Shown here: in pieces, positions 1-10,018 of the stretch
Position numbering within the stretch: position 1 is the first letter of the stretch
How the letters are laid out: each line of letters begins with the position of its first letter
NCBI GenBank assembly: GCA_001970855.1
Contig: LSSN01005131.1
Span: 1 to 25,054, forward strand
From: Smittium culicis
Lineage: Eukaryota; Kickxellomycota; Harpellomycetes; Harpellales; Legeriomycetaceae
Direction of reading: 5' to 3'
DNA length: 25,054 nucleotides
Made by a program: the position numbers and the translations under genes
Notes under the pieces: model-generated
Databases searched by the model: none
Told to the model about the DNA's origin: nothing
The model's input: only the letters and a program-made list of their open reading frames with translations

Positions 1-1760
1 CTCAACGTCCAAGAACTCAAAAAAGATACTGTAAAAAGGTACAATGTGCTAAATAGCACCCTAAAAGACCATCAATTTACAGTGAAGAAAATCAGACAAC
101 GCAATGGCCAGTGGAGGCACGAAATACACTCTACTAACGGTCAAAAAATTAACTTCACAGAAACTGAAATAAAATCAATTGAAAAAGCTCTGGGCGCAAA
201 AATTAGGCGCGAAAAAAATAAAAAATTTCGATCCGCCAATTTCACTGGCCGAAAAAATCAAAAAATTAATTGCTCAAAAAACAACACTCTGACGGTTATG
301 ACCTACAATATACGAGGCATAAAGAGTGTAAAAGACGAACTTGAGCACTATCTGAATTTTTCAAAGTCGGATAGTGCTAAGACCGATATCCTGGCACTCC
401 AGGAAACATTTTTAACTAAAAAAACTTACCGCTGCCACATACCAGGATACACATGTATAGAGGCAAAAGCCGATCACGCCAAAGGTGGCACCGGTCTACT
501 GCTGGCAGTAAAAAATAATATAGGACTAGAAATTAGCGAATTTAAAGCAGCGCCTACTTGGCTATCTGGGATAGTCTCCGGGCGCACCAAAAATGGTGAT
601 AAATTCACGCTTTTGGTCACAAATGTGCACTTCCCAAACGCTGGAATTCGCAAAAAGCGAGCGATTTCTGAGCTTTTGGACCACTATAAAAATTTCAATA
701 AAAAATTTAAAAAACACATATTGCTGGGGGACTACAATATGGACACCCCGGTCTCAAAAAAGTTTAATCTGAAGCTTGGAACTGGATTCTAACATCCAAA
801 AGTGACCAACTCGACCGGGCCGAGGTACAATAAGAGTACTGTGGGCCGAATGATCGACCACATATACTATGCTGGGCTCAGCAGCCGTCCAAACTGGTGC
901 ACAGCGAACCGATATTTGGACCTCTCCGACCACATGCCGATCACAGCGCAGTGGACATTGGACGCTCTCGAGGTACCGTCAAAAAAATCAAAAATTAACG
1001 TGAAAAAATTACTATTGGCTGAAAATAATTTTGTCAGCCATAACCGATTTACAGTGCTAGCTGAAGCTGAAATGGGCTTAAATGAGATTTGCACCGGCCT
1101 AATCGACACTGTTTGGAATCAATCTGCTCGGCTCGGTGCGTTGGATGCATCTGGCCAAACCATAAAAACAGTGCATTCGAAGAACACCATCAAAAAAATA
1201 AAAAAGTGACGAAAAAAATTTCAAAAATTGATGAAGAATAATTGCCCAATCAGCGAATACATCAATATTAAATCGAGTGCAAATCGATCAATTAAGGCCG
1301 ATAGAAAAGCCCAGCACGCCAAAAGTATAAAAAAAATTGCCGATCAGATTCTGAACAACGACTCAAAGTCCTATCGGCGTTATATCAAATCATACACTGG
1401 GAAATAATTCCAAAGCATCGCCGGTGGCCCAGTGTACGATAAATATAAAAATTTAATTACTGAAAAACATGAAAAAATAAAAATTTGGACAAACCACTTT
1501 GGCGAACTTGCCAAAGACGCCACTGGAAACAGCCGATGTTCCAATGAGTGGGAAAATCTTATCAGTACGAACACTGACTATTACCCTGAATGTGATAACA
1601 CCATACTATGGTCATATATCACTGATGCACTTCGTATTACACCAAATAACAAAGTCCCGGGAACTGATGGTATGCAATTTGAGGTTACATGGTGAAAAAA
1701 AGCCCCCATAAACCAATTCACGGAGGGTATGGAGATACTAGTGCGGCGGAGGGGAGTCGA
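1..1760 (+). pseudogene. Decayed non-LTR (LINE) retrotransposon ORF: endonuclease plus start of reverse transcriptase
   Basis: One frame (frame 1) reads through the whole stretch and is open at the left edge, so the 5' end lies outside the window. It encodes an apurinic-type endonuclease/exonuclease/phosphatase domain. Visible catalytic motifs are TYNIRG, LQET, a GGTGLLL strand, NVHFPN, LGDYNMD and, after a stop, RMIDHIYY and the terminal SDHMPI. A basic linker follows, then NKVPGTDGMQFEV, which resembles the first conserved block of LINE reverse transcriptases (K-APGxDG). The frame is interrupted by stops at 790-792 (TAA), 1207-1209 (TGA), 1405-1407 (TAA) and 1693-1695 (TGA), with no frameshift visible. 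The rest of the reverse transcriptase is missing: GC content collapses near 1760 and no further homology is seen. GC is clearly higher than in the flanking AT-rich DNA, as expected of an inserted element. It cannot encode an active protein as it stands. The family is certain at the level of LINE-type endonuclease; the clade is not determined. Confidence 0.85.
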
Positions 1761-4700
1761 GTATAAAATTATTTTTTTAATATTTTAAATATTTTAAATA
1801 TTTTTTAGTATAAACTCTAACAAAATTTTTTTTTATTTTAAAGTAATAATCTTTTTTAATGATAAAATAAATATATTCCATTTTTCTTTAATATATCAAT
1901 GGGCATATAATTAAATTGATAAAAAAATCTTTTATATTGAATTTTTTTTAAAATAATTAGACTATAGTATCTTAATTTTTATTATATACGCATATAATTT
2001 TTTTATCTAATAGGACAAAGATATAACTAAAAAAAAGATAATAATAAGATAAAACCTTAAAAAATTAATATTATAAATTATATACTAGGTAAATAAGAAT
2101 GAATAAATAGGAGAGAAAAGCTCATTTCATTAATTGATTTATTCATAATCTAGGTAATCATTGAATATAATTATATTTATCTATTTTATTTTAGTGATAT
2201 TAGAAACTTTTTATATAATTGAGGTTATTTATTGAAATTGATAGTTAAATATCAAAATTCAAAGTATTATCAATAGTTATTAAAATTAATATTTATCTTG
2301 TCAAAAAGTTCAGCCAGCTTTAAAAATGGTATAACCAATAGTAAAATATTAGGGCAATTAATTTCTACAGTAATAATTACTCGATAGAATTTATTTTAAG
2401 AAGTAAAAAATACTATATAGCGCTGATTTCCGCTTATAATAGTATTATATATTTAGCCGTAATCAATAACTTGAATGAAATATTTTTCTATTAGATAAAA
2501 ATTTCTAGTAAGATAAAAAGATGAAAAAAATACAGAGAAAGAGAATTTATAAATTAGAAACTGAAGATATAAATCACTGTATAAATTTTAAAATTTTCAA
2601 GTAAAAATATTTATCATGGTTAAGTTTGTGGCATGAATCCCGTAAATAACAAAAAATTTTAAATCGATTATAATCTCCAAATCATCTCTTAAAAAATCAC
2701 AAAATGATTTTTTTTTACATTAGTTAAAAAATGCTTTAGATAATTTAATGCATACTTGTGGTAATTCGTAAATTATAATATAGTTTTATAAAGACAAAAG
2801 TGAATATTATCCAGAATCGTACTGAATAATGCCTTTAATAGCAAATTACTTTAAAGATTCAAAAGCGATTTTTTTTAAATATTTGTTGAATTTTCGAATA
2901 GCGAAATATTTGCTTTAAAGTATTATTGTATTTATTAAACAAGATTAAAAATAAATAAAAAACTAGTAATTGATTTAAAAAATTTAATTTTTTTTATTTC
3001 GGCTGACAACGATAAAATAGAAACTCAATTTTTTTTACTTTGATATATTCAATGAACATGTAATATTTTATATTGATTATAAAAAATCGTACGAGTAAAT
3101 TTAGTTAATAAAACTAGAAATGGTAATAGAACTAATATTTAATATATGGTTTCAATATACTTAAAATAAAAAAGGATATACAGTACAAGCTTAGCGGTCG
3201 ATAAAATAGATTAAAAAATATAAACAAGTTGATATAAAAACATAAATATTTATTCAATGCTGATAATTTTATATTAGTTGCACTAAATAGAAATAGTGGG
3301 ATTATTATTAAAATTTTTTAAAAATAAATATAGATAAAAATTTTCAGAGCTTCAGCTTTACAAAGGAAAATTTTTTTAAATAATTAAAATAGCTATAATC
3401 TATCTCTCATTAGAGCAATCAATGATTTTATACAAGAACAAATTAATATATCAGTGTAAAATATTGAATCTATTATACAAACAGATAATTTCCGTGAAAC
3501 CTTATTTTCCTCAGAAATATAAACTATAAATACAAAAAGTAACAGGAAAATAATTTTACAGGTTTTGAAAAGTAACTTGAATTAAGATCATAACTAAAAA
3601 AAATTAATATATATATAAAAGTAACCACAAGAAAATTAATGCATACATATCTTATACTCTTAGGAATAATAATTCACCAGAGCTAGGCTTCCATGATCTT
3701 GAAAAAAATAAGATTACTGCTTATTCTAGTCGTTTTTCTGTAAATTCAAGTATCAGTCTTGATTCAGAATAGGATATTGTGCTACAAGAGAAAATGTAAA
3801 CTGGGACTTATTTAATGCTAAAAACTCATGATTAAACATTAATTAGTACGTTAATTTGGTAATTATGAAATATATAAGCACTAAAACGATAGAAGATGAA
3901 AAAATATTGAAAACCAATTTATTTATTTTTATTAGTGTGATCAAAAAATTGATATAAAAATATATTAAAAATTGGTTTTATTAAAATAATAACTAAATCC
4001 TCCTAATATAGCCTTTGTAAAATTCGCAGTTTTCTGAATGTAAATAATCTTGAAAAAATATAAAGCTTTAAACTATTTTTAATTGAATTGAAAATGATAA
4101 TTATAACTATATTGTATATATCTATATGTCCTTATCGGTTAGATAAAGAATTTCGTATAATATACAGACTCACAAAAAATTTCCCAATATATTAGTGGTA
4201 GTTATTCTAACCGTATATTGATCAAATGATGATTGTATTCAAATTAAAATCAAATTTCATTTAATATTTTTCATATTAACTTGTACCTAATAAACTGGTT
4301 TATTTCAATAACAATATATGTATAAATTTAATCAGTATACAATGCACAGTGACAGTGGCCACTAGATTAATGCTAGTTTATACATTATGAATGCAAGATA
4401 TTAAATTTTTTTAAATGATTTATAAAAAGTACCTATTAAAGTGATAATCAGCTTTTAAAATAATAAGTAGCTTTATAAACATTAACAGCAGATTTGAGGC
4501 GACGAGCTAATTCTATTATTGGGTATTAAATTGCATTCAAATTATTTCAAATAAAGAATTTTAAGAACTCGTGATATATTTAATAGACCAATTAAACTTA
4601 TAAAAAAATTTTAGTACAACGATTGAATTGAAAATAAAACAATAGAAAAAAAGGATTAAACTATTAAAAAACTGGTCACATACATCAATTTATATAATAA

Positions 4701-5730
4701 AGAGTTATAATAGGATTTAAATACTTTTTAATAAAAATTTCGCATAATAGTTTTGAACCGATTTAGAAAAGACACTATTTAGAAACTTTTCATCGACTTC
4801 ATTAGGGTCGATGCTTTATCAAGTAAGAAATTGATGTATAAGTTTTAACCCTTTATCTACTAATTCATTTAATAAATTTTTATAAACGTGATATTGGGAT
4901 TTAAAACTTTAGAAAATGGAATTAATTAAATTTTAGCTTCTTAATTAAGTATAAATACTACTAGAAAGAGTAAATTTATGTGAACTTTCTGAGTTATGTG
5001 TAAAATCGAATGATTCAATTAAAATATTTTAATTGGAGTATAGAATGTTAAAGCTTGATTTTTATCAAATGAAAATATTTATAAAAGCTATAAAATGAAT
5101 AGTAATTTTGTATTTTATTTTATATAATTATTTGAGCTGTATAAAAAAATTGATGAAAGCATATTTTTATCATTATTAATTGAAGGGTGCATGAAAAAAT
5201 AAATTTTTAACAAAACGGACTATTTATTGGAAATGTACACATTGTTAAAAGCATCAAACAATAAGAGCTTGAATTTCGGGAATGTAAAGTCAGTATAGAT
5301 AAAATTGTTTCGATTATCCAAGCTGGTTGGGTTAAAAATATAGAAAAAGCGGAACAAAGCTCAACAAATTAGAACAATTAGAATAGTTATAGATTATTTT
5401 TATACAATTGGCCCTTGGGAATAATTTTTTTTTTTTAACGGTGAGTTGCCCTTGGGAATAAAAAAATTAAAATTTATAATCAAATCTAACCTTTATAGCT
5501 ACAGGTTTTCTTTTAATTATAAACAAAAGGCACAGCTAATAATTATTCAAATGAATTTATTCTGATCTTAAGAATGCTGGCACTGATTCATATATCACTC
5601 GAGTATCTTAATCCAATACAACAGGAACTCAAAGATGCTATATTTATCAGCATCTATATTATTCAACTATAAGAACCAGGCGAGATATATTTATTAGCTT
5701 TTGCATAAAGTGTTTGAGGAAAAATCTAAA
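1761..5730. other. AT-rich gene-poor intergenic region
   Basis: About 4 kb of very AT-rich sequence with stops in all frames, many A/T homopolymers and only short chance ORFs. No tRNA-like B box and no conserved domain was found by eye. A short AT tandem pattern (TATTTTAAA units) lies just after the LINE relic, around 1779-1806. The one structured item is the repeat-flanked poly(T) insertion at 5411-5461, listed separately. Confidence 0.6.
5411..5461 (-). repeat. Tiny poly(A)-tailed insertion flanked by 14-bp direct repeats (copy A)
   Basis: The 14-mer GCCCTTGGGAATAA occurs at 5411-5424 and again, perfectly, at 5448-5461. Between the copies lies a 23-bp insert: twelve T followed by AACGGTGAGTT. 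On the minus strand this reads as a short tail ending CCGTT followed by a run of A, bounded by a perfect target-site duplication. This is the signature expected of target-primed reverse transcription with extreme 5' truncation. A matching structure occurs at 19655-19710. That a LINE or SINE caused it is inference. Confidence 0.55.
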
Positions 5731-5739
5731 ATAAAAAAG

Positions 5740-5747
5740 TATAAAAG
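5740..5747 (+). promoter_or_regulatory. TATA box of the first six-Cys secreted protein gene
   Basis: TATAAAAG lies 100 bp upstream of the ATG at 5840, inside AAAAAAGTATAAAAG. An almost identical string with one extra TA lies upstream of the paralogue at 13437. The position suits a core promoter with a 5' leader of about 70 bases. No other element was recognised. Confidence 0.45.
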
Positions 5748-5839
5748 AAGAAGAAAAGTTCATTTTAAACAATATTATCTTAAGAAATACCAACCCAATT
5801 CTAATTCGAAAAAACTAAAGAAACCTAAATAAAATCATC

Positions 5840-6091
5840 ATGCTCTCTGCAAAAACAGTTACATCTCTAATTTTCGCAATCCTTCTGTGCATTCAGGTAT
5901 CAGTACTGGCACAAATAGGAAAAATAGACTTCAAGGGAAGATGTCAACCTGGTCTAATGTACTGCGATAGATTTAATAGCAAATACTATTATGAATGTAG
6001 ATTTGGTAGATATAAAAGACTCAGATGTGGAGATGGCAGAAGATGCAGAACTACCGGGAATGGTTTGGCTGTATGCTCGCGAAGAAGATAA
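5840..6091 (+). CDS. Small secreted cationic six-cysteine protein (family member 1)
   Basis: An 83-residue, single-exon protein. Residues 1-24 form a classical signal peptide (MLSAKTV, a hydrophobic core, then SVLA|Q), so it is probably secreted. The mature part is short and strongly basic, net about +12 by counting Lys+Arg minus Asp+Glu, with a C-terminal RRR. Six cysteines at 35, 42, 53, 63, 69 and 79 give the spacing C-x6-C-x10-C-x9-C-x5-C-x9-C. A paralogue with the same spacing, one residue shorter in the last loop, lies at 13437-13712. The pattern CxxGxxxC ... YYYEC-xxG-xY ... C-xxG-xxC recalls the fungal chitin-binding module CBM19, but here it stands alone and is unusually basic. Function is unknown: candidates are chitin or cell-wall binding, an antimicrobial peptide, or an effector acting in a host. 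The start codon is supported by the signal peptide and by the TATA box 100 bp upstream. Confidence 0.8.
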   Translation: MLSAKTVTSLIFAILLCIQVSVLAQIGKIDFKGRCQPGLMYCDRFNSKYYYECRFGRYKRLRCGDGRRCRTTGNGLAVCSRRR

Positions 6092-6799
6092 AAACGCTAT
6101 TAAAAACATCTAAAAATTAAAGATTTTTATATATACCCCAAGCGGTATAATAATATTCTTATTGATTTTTTTTATTTTTCAAATTAATTGTGCTTTTCTA
6201 TAAATATAAACTTGTTTATAAATATTTGTCATATTATATTCAAATTTAGCATTTTAGCTTCTATTAAACTTTTTATATTTATTCAAGCTATTTAAAGTAG
6301 CTATTATTTTATACACAGTGCAATTAGCTCGTGCCATAAAGTAATAATTTACGAGTTTAGAAACTAAGATTCGTCTAGTATTAAATTTGTGAGCTAGACC
6401 AATGACAAATTCTTTATAAAGTATTTTATATCGGGTCTACACAAAAACTCTAAAATATTTTTTATATTTAGGTTAAATCGAAGTCTATTATTCTTAAAAT
6501 AAGAAATTCATTAACTGTTGCGTTTTCCATTTTCAATTAAATAAGTTACCCTAAAAACATCGAAGATGCTGGTACACGAGTTGATTTTAATATAAAAAAA
6601 ATTTTATAAAATTAAATTTGCTTTTTTTATTGGATTTATATGTCTGATGAATGTAAAATTCATATTTAATATATCACAAGACACTAATGTGAGAAAGTTT
6701 TATAATGCAATTTCAATATTTTTTAGGATTAATATTTATTACATTCACACAAAAGCAGAGAAACTATATGTGAATAATAGAACATAATCATCTAACCTA
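6092..6799. other. AT-rich intergenic region
   Basis: No convincing coding sequence, RNA gene or repeat is visible between the six-Cys gene and the MITE. It should contain the 3' untranslated region of the six-Cys gene, but no unambiguous polyadenylation signal stands out. Confidence 0.5.
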
Positions 6800-6999
6800 T
6801 TAACCCATTCAGGGGCGGTTGGCTTTTTTTGAACCACCAAAGCTATCCAATCAAAAGATAAAATGATAAATTGAAATGATGGAGTGATAATTAATTGGAT
6901 ATTTATTTCAACTAATCCAATAGCTAATAAGTTTTTTTTTGACATATCCAATTGTTTTTTTTCGTAAAGTTTAAGAGTGTTGGCCCCGGAAAAGGTTAA
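6800..6999 (+). mobile_element. MITE copy 1, TTAA-flanked (piggyBac-like ends)
   Basis: A 200-bp non-coding element delimited by TTAA at 6800-6803 and 6996-6999. The left end reads TTAACCCATTCAGGGGCGG. The right end, read on the minus strand, is TTAACCTTTTCCGGGGCC, so the termini are imperfect inverted repeats. The left subterminal block continues GGTTGGC, a T run and GAACCACCAAA, which recurs at 21682 and, inverted, at 22083-22131. The right subterminal block (CCAACACTCTTAAA on the minus strand) matches CCATCACTCTTTAAA in the second copy. TTAA target duplications with CCC-starting termini are typical of the piggyBac superfamily. No transposase is encoded, so it would be non-autonomous. It ends 186 bp before the MTHFS start codon. 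Confidence 0.7.
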
Positions 7000-7185
7000 A
7001 TCATAGGCAATTAATAAATATTTGGGATTTTTTTAAAAACGGGAAATTTTTTTTGGTTTTGATTTAATAATTTAAAGTGTCAAAATCTTACAATAACCGT
7101 AACGCAACTTTTTCCTTTTAGAGCATATTTTTCAATTTGCATAAATTCCGAATTGCATTCATAGCTTCAATATACACAACTCAAA

Positions 7186-8421
7186 ATGGCAATTATAACC
7201 AAATCGCAGCTTAGAAAAACGATACTAAATGTTATCAGAAAACTCCCTGGCAGTGAAAGAGATAAGCAATGTAAGTAAAATTTTATTCTTATACTTGAGT
7301 GTAAAATGAGATAGAAATGCAATAAATTGATTTATAAATTCTATATTTCACATTTTAAAATTTTGAAACTAAATTTTATCCTATTTATAATAGCCAAATT
7401 AATTCATTATCACATTTACAATTCTGAAATATACCAAAACTCTGAGCGAATCGGAATATTTCTGAGCACAGCAGTTGAGGTTGACACAATACCCTTGCTA
7501 AAAACATGCTTTGACTTAGGTATGAGTAGTTATAGAACATTTTCGATAGAAAATTTATCATGCTCTTTCGAGTATTAAAAATCTGCTGTTTTTTATATTT
7601 CCTTATGTGATTAGGAAAAAAAGTATTTGTTCCTTTATTGAAAGAAGATGGTATGGATATGGTCAAACTAGAATCCATGGAAGATTACAATTCTCTTGCA
7701 CTAAATAAATGGCAAATTCCAGAGCCGAAAGAATCAGATAACAGAATTAGCTGTATATTATATAATCTTTATTTTAACCTATTATCATTTTCTTATTTTG
7801 TTTCGGCGATAATCAGAAATCTTGAATTCCACTTTTCATTTTTACTACACTGTTAAACCGCAAAGAATTTTATCTTATATTCTGCAATAATAAATATATT
7901 GTTTAATTTAAAAAAAAATAGGCTTCGACTCGAAAATAAATGGGCTAGATTTGGCTATAGTCCCTGGCTTGGCATTTGACTCTAGAGGAAATAGAATGGG
8001 TTATGGAAAAGGGTAAAGAGAATATTCTACGTTATTCATAATTTTTTAATACTTTTTTTTTAATTCTCGCTGAAAATAAATGTTTAGTTTTTCTAAAGAA
8101 AAATTCTATAATCTATAATAATAATTATATCAATCATTTAGCTACTATGACAGGTTTTATTCTAAATGTAAAATGCTGAAAGAATCATATAACTTCACAC
8201 TTCCATATTACAGTAAGCTAAAGATTTCAATAGCTTTATTTACAGTTACAGTATTTATAAATGAGTCGAAAATTAACGTATCTTTTTTTTTTTTATATTC
8301 CGATTTAGTGGCTGTTTCTTTAAAAGAGTCTGTTTTGGAAAATGTTCCTGTTGAAGAATTTGATATTCGAATGGATGAAACGATATCAATAGATGGAAAC
8401 ATTATAAAACACCATTCTTAG
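7186..8421 (+). CDS. MTHFS: 5-formyltetrahydrofolate cyclo-ligase (methenyltetrahydrofolate synthetase), six exons
   Basis: Catalyses the ATP-dependent conversion of 5-formyl-THF (folinate) to 5,10-methenyl-THF, recycling stored folate in the cytosol and/or mitochondria. Exons joined by frame and GT-AG sites: 7186-7270, 7394-7519, 7615-7752, 7922-8012, 8142-8212 and 8309-8421. The spliced CDS is 624 nt, 207 residues, close to the roughly 200 usual for the family. Conserved blocks appear in the expected order: SERIGIFLSTAVEVDT (exon 2), KVFVPLLKEDGMDMVKL (exon 3), LDLAIVPGLAFDSRGNRMG and the nucleotide-binding loop GYGKGYYDRF (residues 143-152, split across exons 4 and 5), then ENVPVEEFDIRMDETIS (exon 6). 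Introns are 123, 95, 169, 129 and 96 bp; all start GTA and end TAG. No mitochondrial presequence is evident. Isolated ORFs that read into these introns are artefacts. The gene lies tail to tail with BCKDHB, with 221 bp between stops, and candidate AATAAA signals follow near 8518 and 8607. Confidence 0.93.
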
Positions 8422-8642
8422 TCATATTTCATAAGTTATTAATATATTTTATATCAAAAATTAAAAAGATTTAACAACGTTAATGCAAAAATCAGTTATT
8501 TGTTTTCAACTTTAGTATAATAAACGTCGAAAAGAAATTTTTTTAAATTCATATGAGATAATTTTGTTTACGTTAGTTGATATTTAAATATATGTTATTT
8601 TAGTGTAATAAAAGCCAATATAAAGTCGAAATTAAATAGTAT

Positions 8643-10018
8643 TTAGTATTCTAAAACTTTTTTAATTTCTTCGTAGCAGCGAGCAATATCAGGTAGGTAG
8701 AACCTCTCGAAAATTAGGGGGAAAGGCGTGTCAGCGCCGCAGACCCTTCCAATAGGACTTTCTAACCTCGAAAAACACCTGTTACTGATCTCTGCTGATA
8801 TTTCAGCCGCAAATCCAGATGTCTTAGGGGCTTCATGAGAGATTACAAGTCTTCCAGTTTTGTTTACTGAGTTGGCAATTGTTTCAACGTCCCAAGGGAG
8901 AATGGTTTGAAGGTCAATTAACTCGCAAGTTGTACCTGGAAAGTCTCTTTCAATAAGTTGAATAGCGTTTTCGAGAACATAGAGTTGAGATCCGTATCCT
9001 ACAACTGTTATGTTAGATCCAACCTTTAGAATCTCTGCTTTTCCTAAAGGGATGGTGTAGTCACATTCAGGGACCATTTCTACAGCAGATCGATATAATA
9101 CTTTAGGTTCTAAAAATAACACAGGGTTTTTATTACGTATACTCGATAGCAATAAACCTTTTGCCTGAATTGGAGACCGTGGGATAACAACTACTAATCC
9201 TGGAGTGTGAGAAAAGTAAGCTTCAGGCGATTGTGAGTGGTACAGAGCGCCATGACCAACAGCCATGCAAGGCGATCTAATAGTCAAACCACCAGCAGAA
9301 AATTCTCCTCCTGAACGGTATCGAGCTTTTGCGGCCTCATTCACAATTTGGTCAAAAGCAGGGAAGATGTAATCGGCAAATTGAATTTCGGCTATTGCCG
9401 TATGACCAGCTGCTGCAACACCAATACCAAAACCAGCGATTCCTTGTTCAGTTAGAGGAGTGTTAAAACAGCGTTCGGCGCCAAACTTCTCAGCTAAATT
9501 AACTGTACATCTAAATACACCACCAAAGGCCACATCTTCGCCAAATATTATTGCATTCTCGTCAGTTTCCAGCGAAATTCTCAAAGCGTCATTTATTGAT
9601 TGGCACATATTCATTTTTTTTGTTGATTCTACAAAAATAAAACAATTATTTAAATAGATAAAAATCAAGAATTAGAATTAATGAATGTATTTATATTTAG
9701 TATTATAAGAATTATTACTCGATTCTATCCCAAGTGCTTTTAATTGTGAATTTTCCTTTACGCTGGCAATGCTTTTACACAGTAGTGAACTGTTAGCGAC
9801 GCCTACCTTCATCCCATTAACAGGTTCAGCCGAGAAATCATAAATGGAGGAATACCATCTTCTTTGAAAAGATATTTTATTGAGAAGACTCTATATAGTA
9901 AACTTGTTTTATAAAGCAGCAAAATAAGCAAAATTTATAAAATTATTAAAATTATTTTTTATACCTTTGTCGATCGGAGAAAAGAGTTTGAGTTCATTAC
10001 AAGTTTTTTAGAGAGCAT
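8643..10018 (-). CDS. BCKDHB: Branched-chain 2-oxoacid dehydrogenase E1 subunit beta, mitochondrial, three exons
   Basis: The beta subunit of the thiamine-diphosphate-dependent E1 component of the mitochondrial BCKDH complex, which decarboxylates the 2-oxoacids of Leu, Ile and Val. Exon 3 (8643-9628) carries the catalytic and transketolase-like domains: [32 protein letters not shown] (Glu136, the expected cofactor-activating glutamate), [31 protein letters not shown] (His206), [14 protein letters not shown] and the C-terminal [16 protein letters not shown]. Matches to the BCKDHB family are near-continuous; FGGVFRCT and YHSQSPEA favour BCKDHB over PDHB. Two short 5' exons were found by frame: exon 1 at 9965-10018 (starting [13 protein letters not shown]) and exon 2 at 9719-9890. 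They give an Arg/Ser-rich, acid-poor presequence containing FQRRWYSS, a likely mitochondrial processing site. Introns are 74 and 90 bp (GTATAA...TAG and GTAATA...TAG). The spliced CDS is 1212 nt, 403 residues, against about 390 in animals. The exon 2 donor is the least certain junction. Confidence 0.93.

Noticed and set aside
867..1109. ORFs in other frames or on the minus strand within the LINE relic (also 1380-1574 and 1499-1711)
   Set aside because: Shadows of the frame-1 endonuclease reading, which carries all the catalytic motifs.
790..1695. Stop-codon readthrough or a variant genetic code explaining the LINE frame
   Set aside because: Both TAA and TGA occur in frame, while the intact genes in the window use TAA, TAG and TGA normally as terminators, so decay is simpler.
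6745..6951. Minus-strand ORF of 68 codons
   Set aside because: It overlaps the non-coding MITE, has no recognisable domain and straddles the element boundary.
7327..7856. Separate small ORFs on the plus strand at 7327-7578 and 7638-7856, and likewise 8173-8421
   Set aside because: They are exons 2, 3, 5 and 6 of MTHFS read through the adjoining introns; the spliced model explains all the conserved blocks.
9460..9657. Plus-strand ORF opposite BCKDHB
   Set aside because: Antisense shadow of a strongly conserved coding exon.
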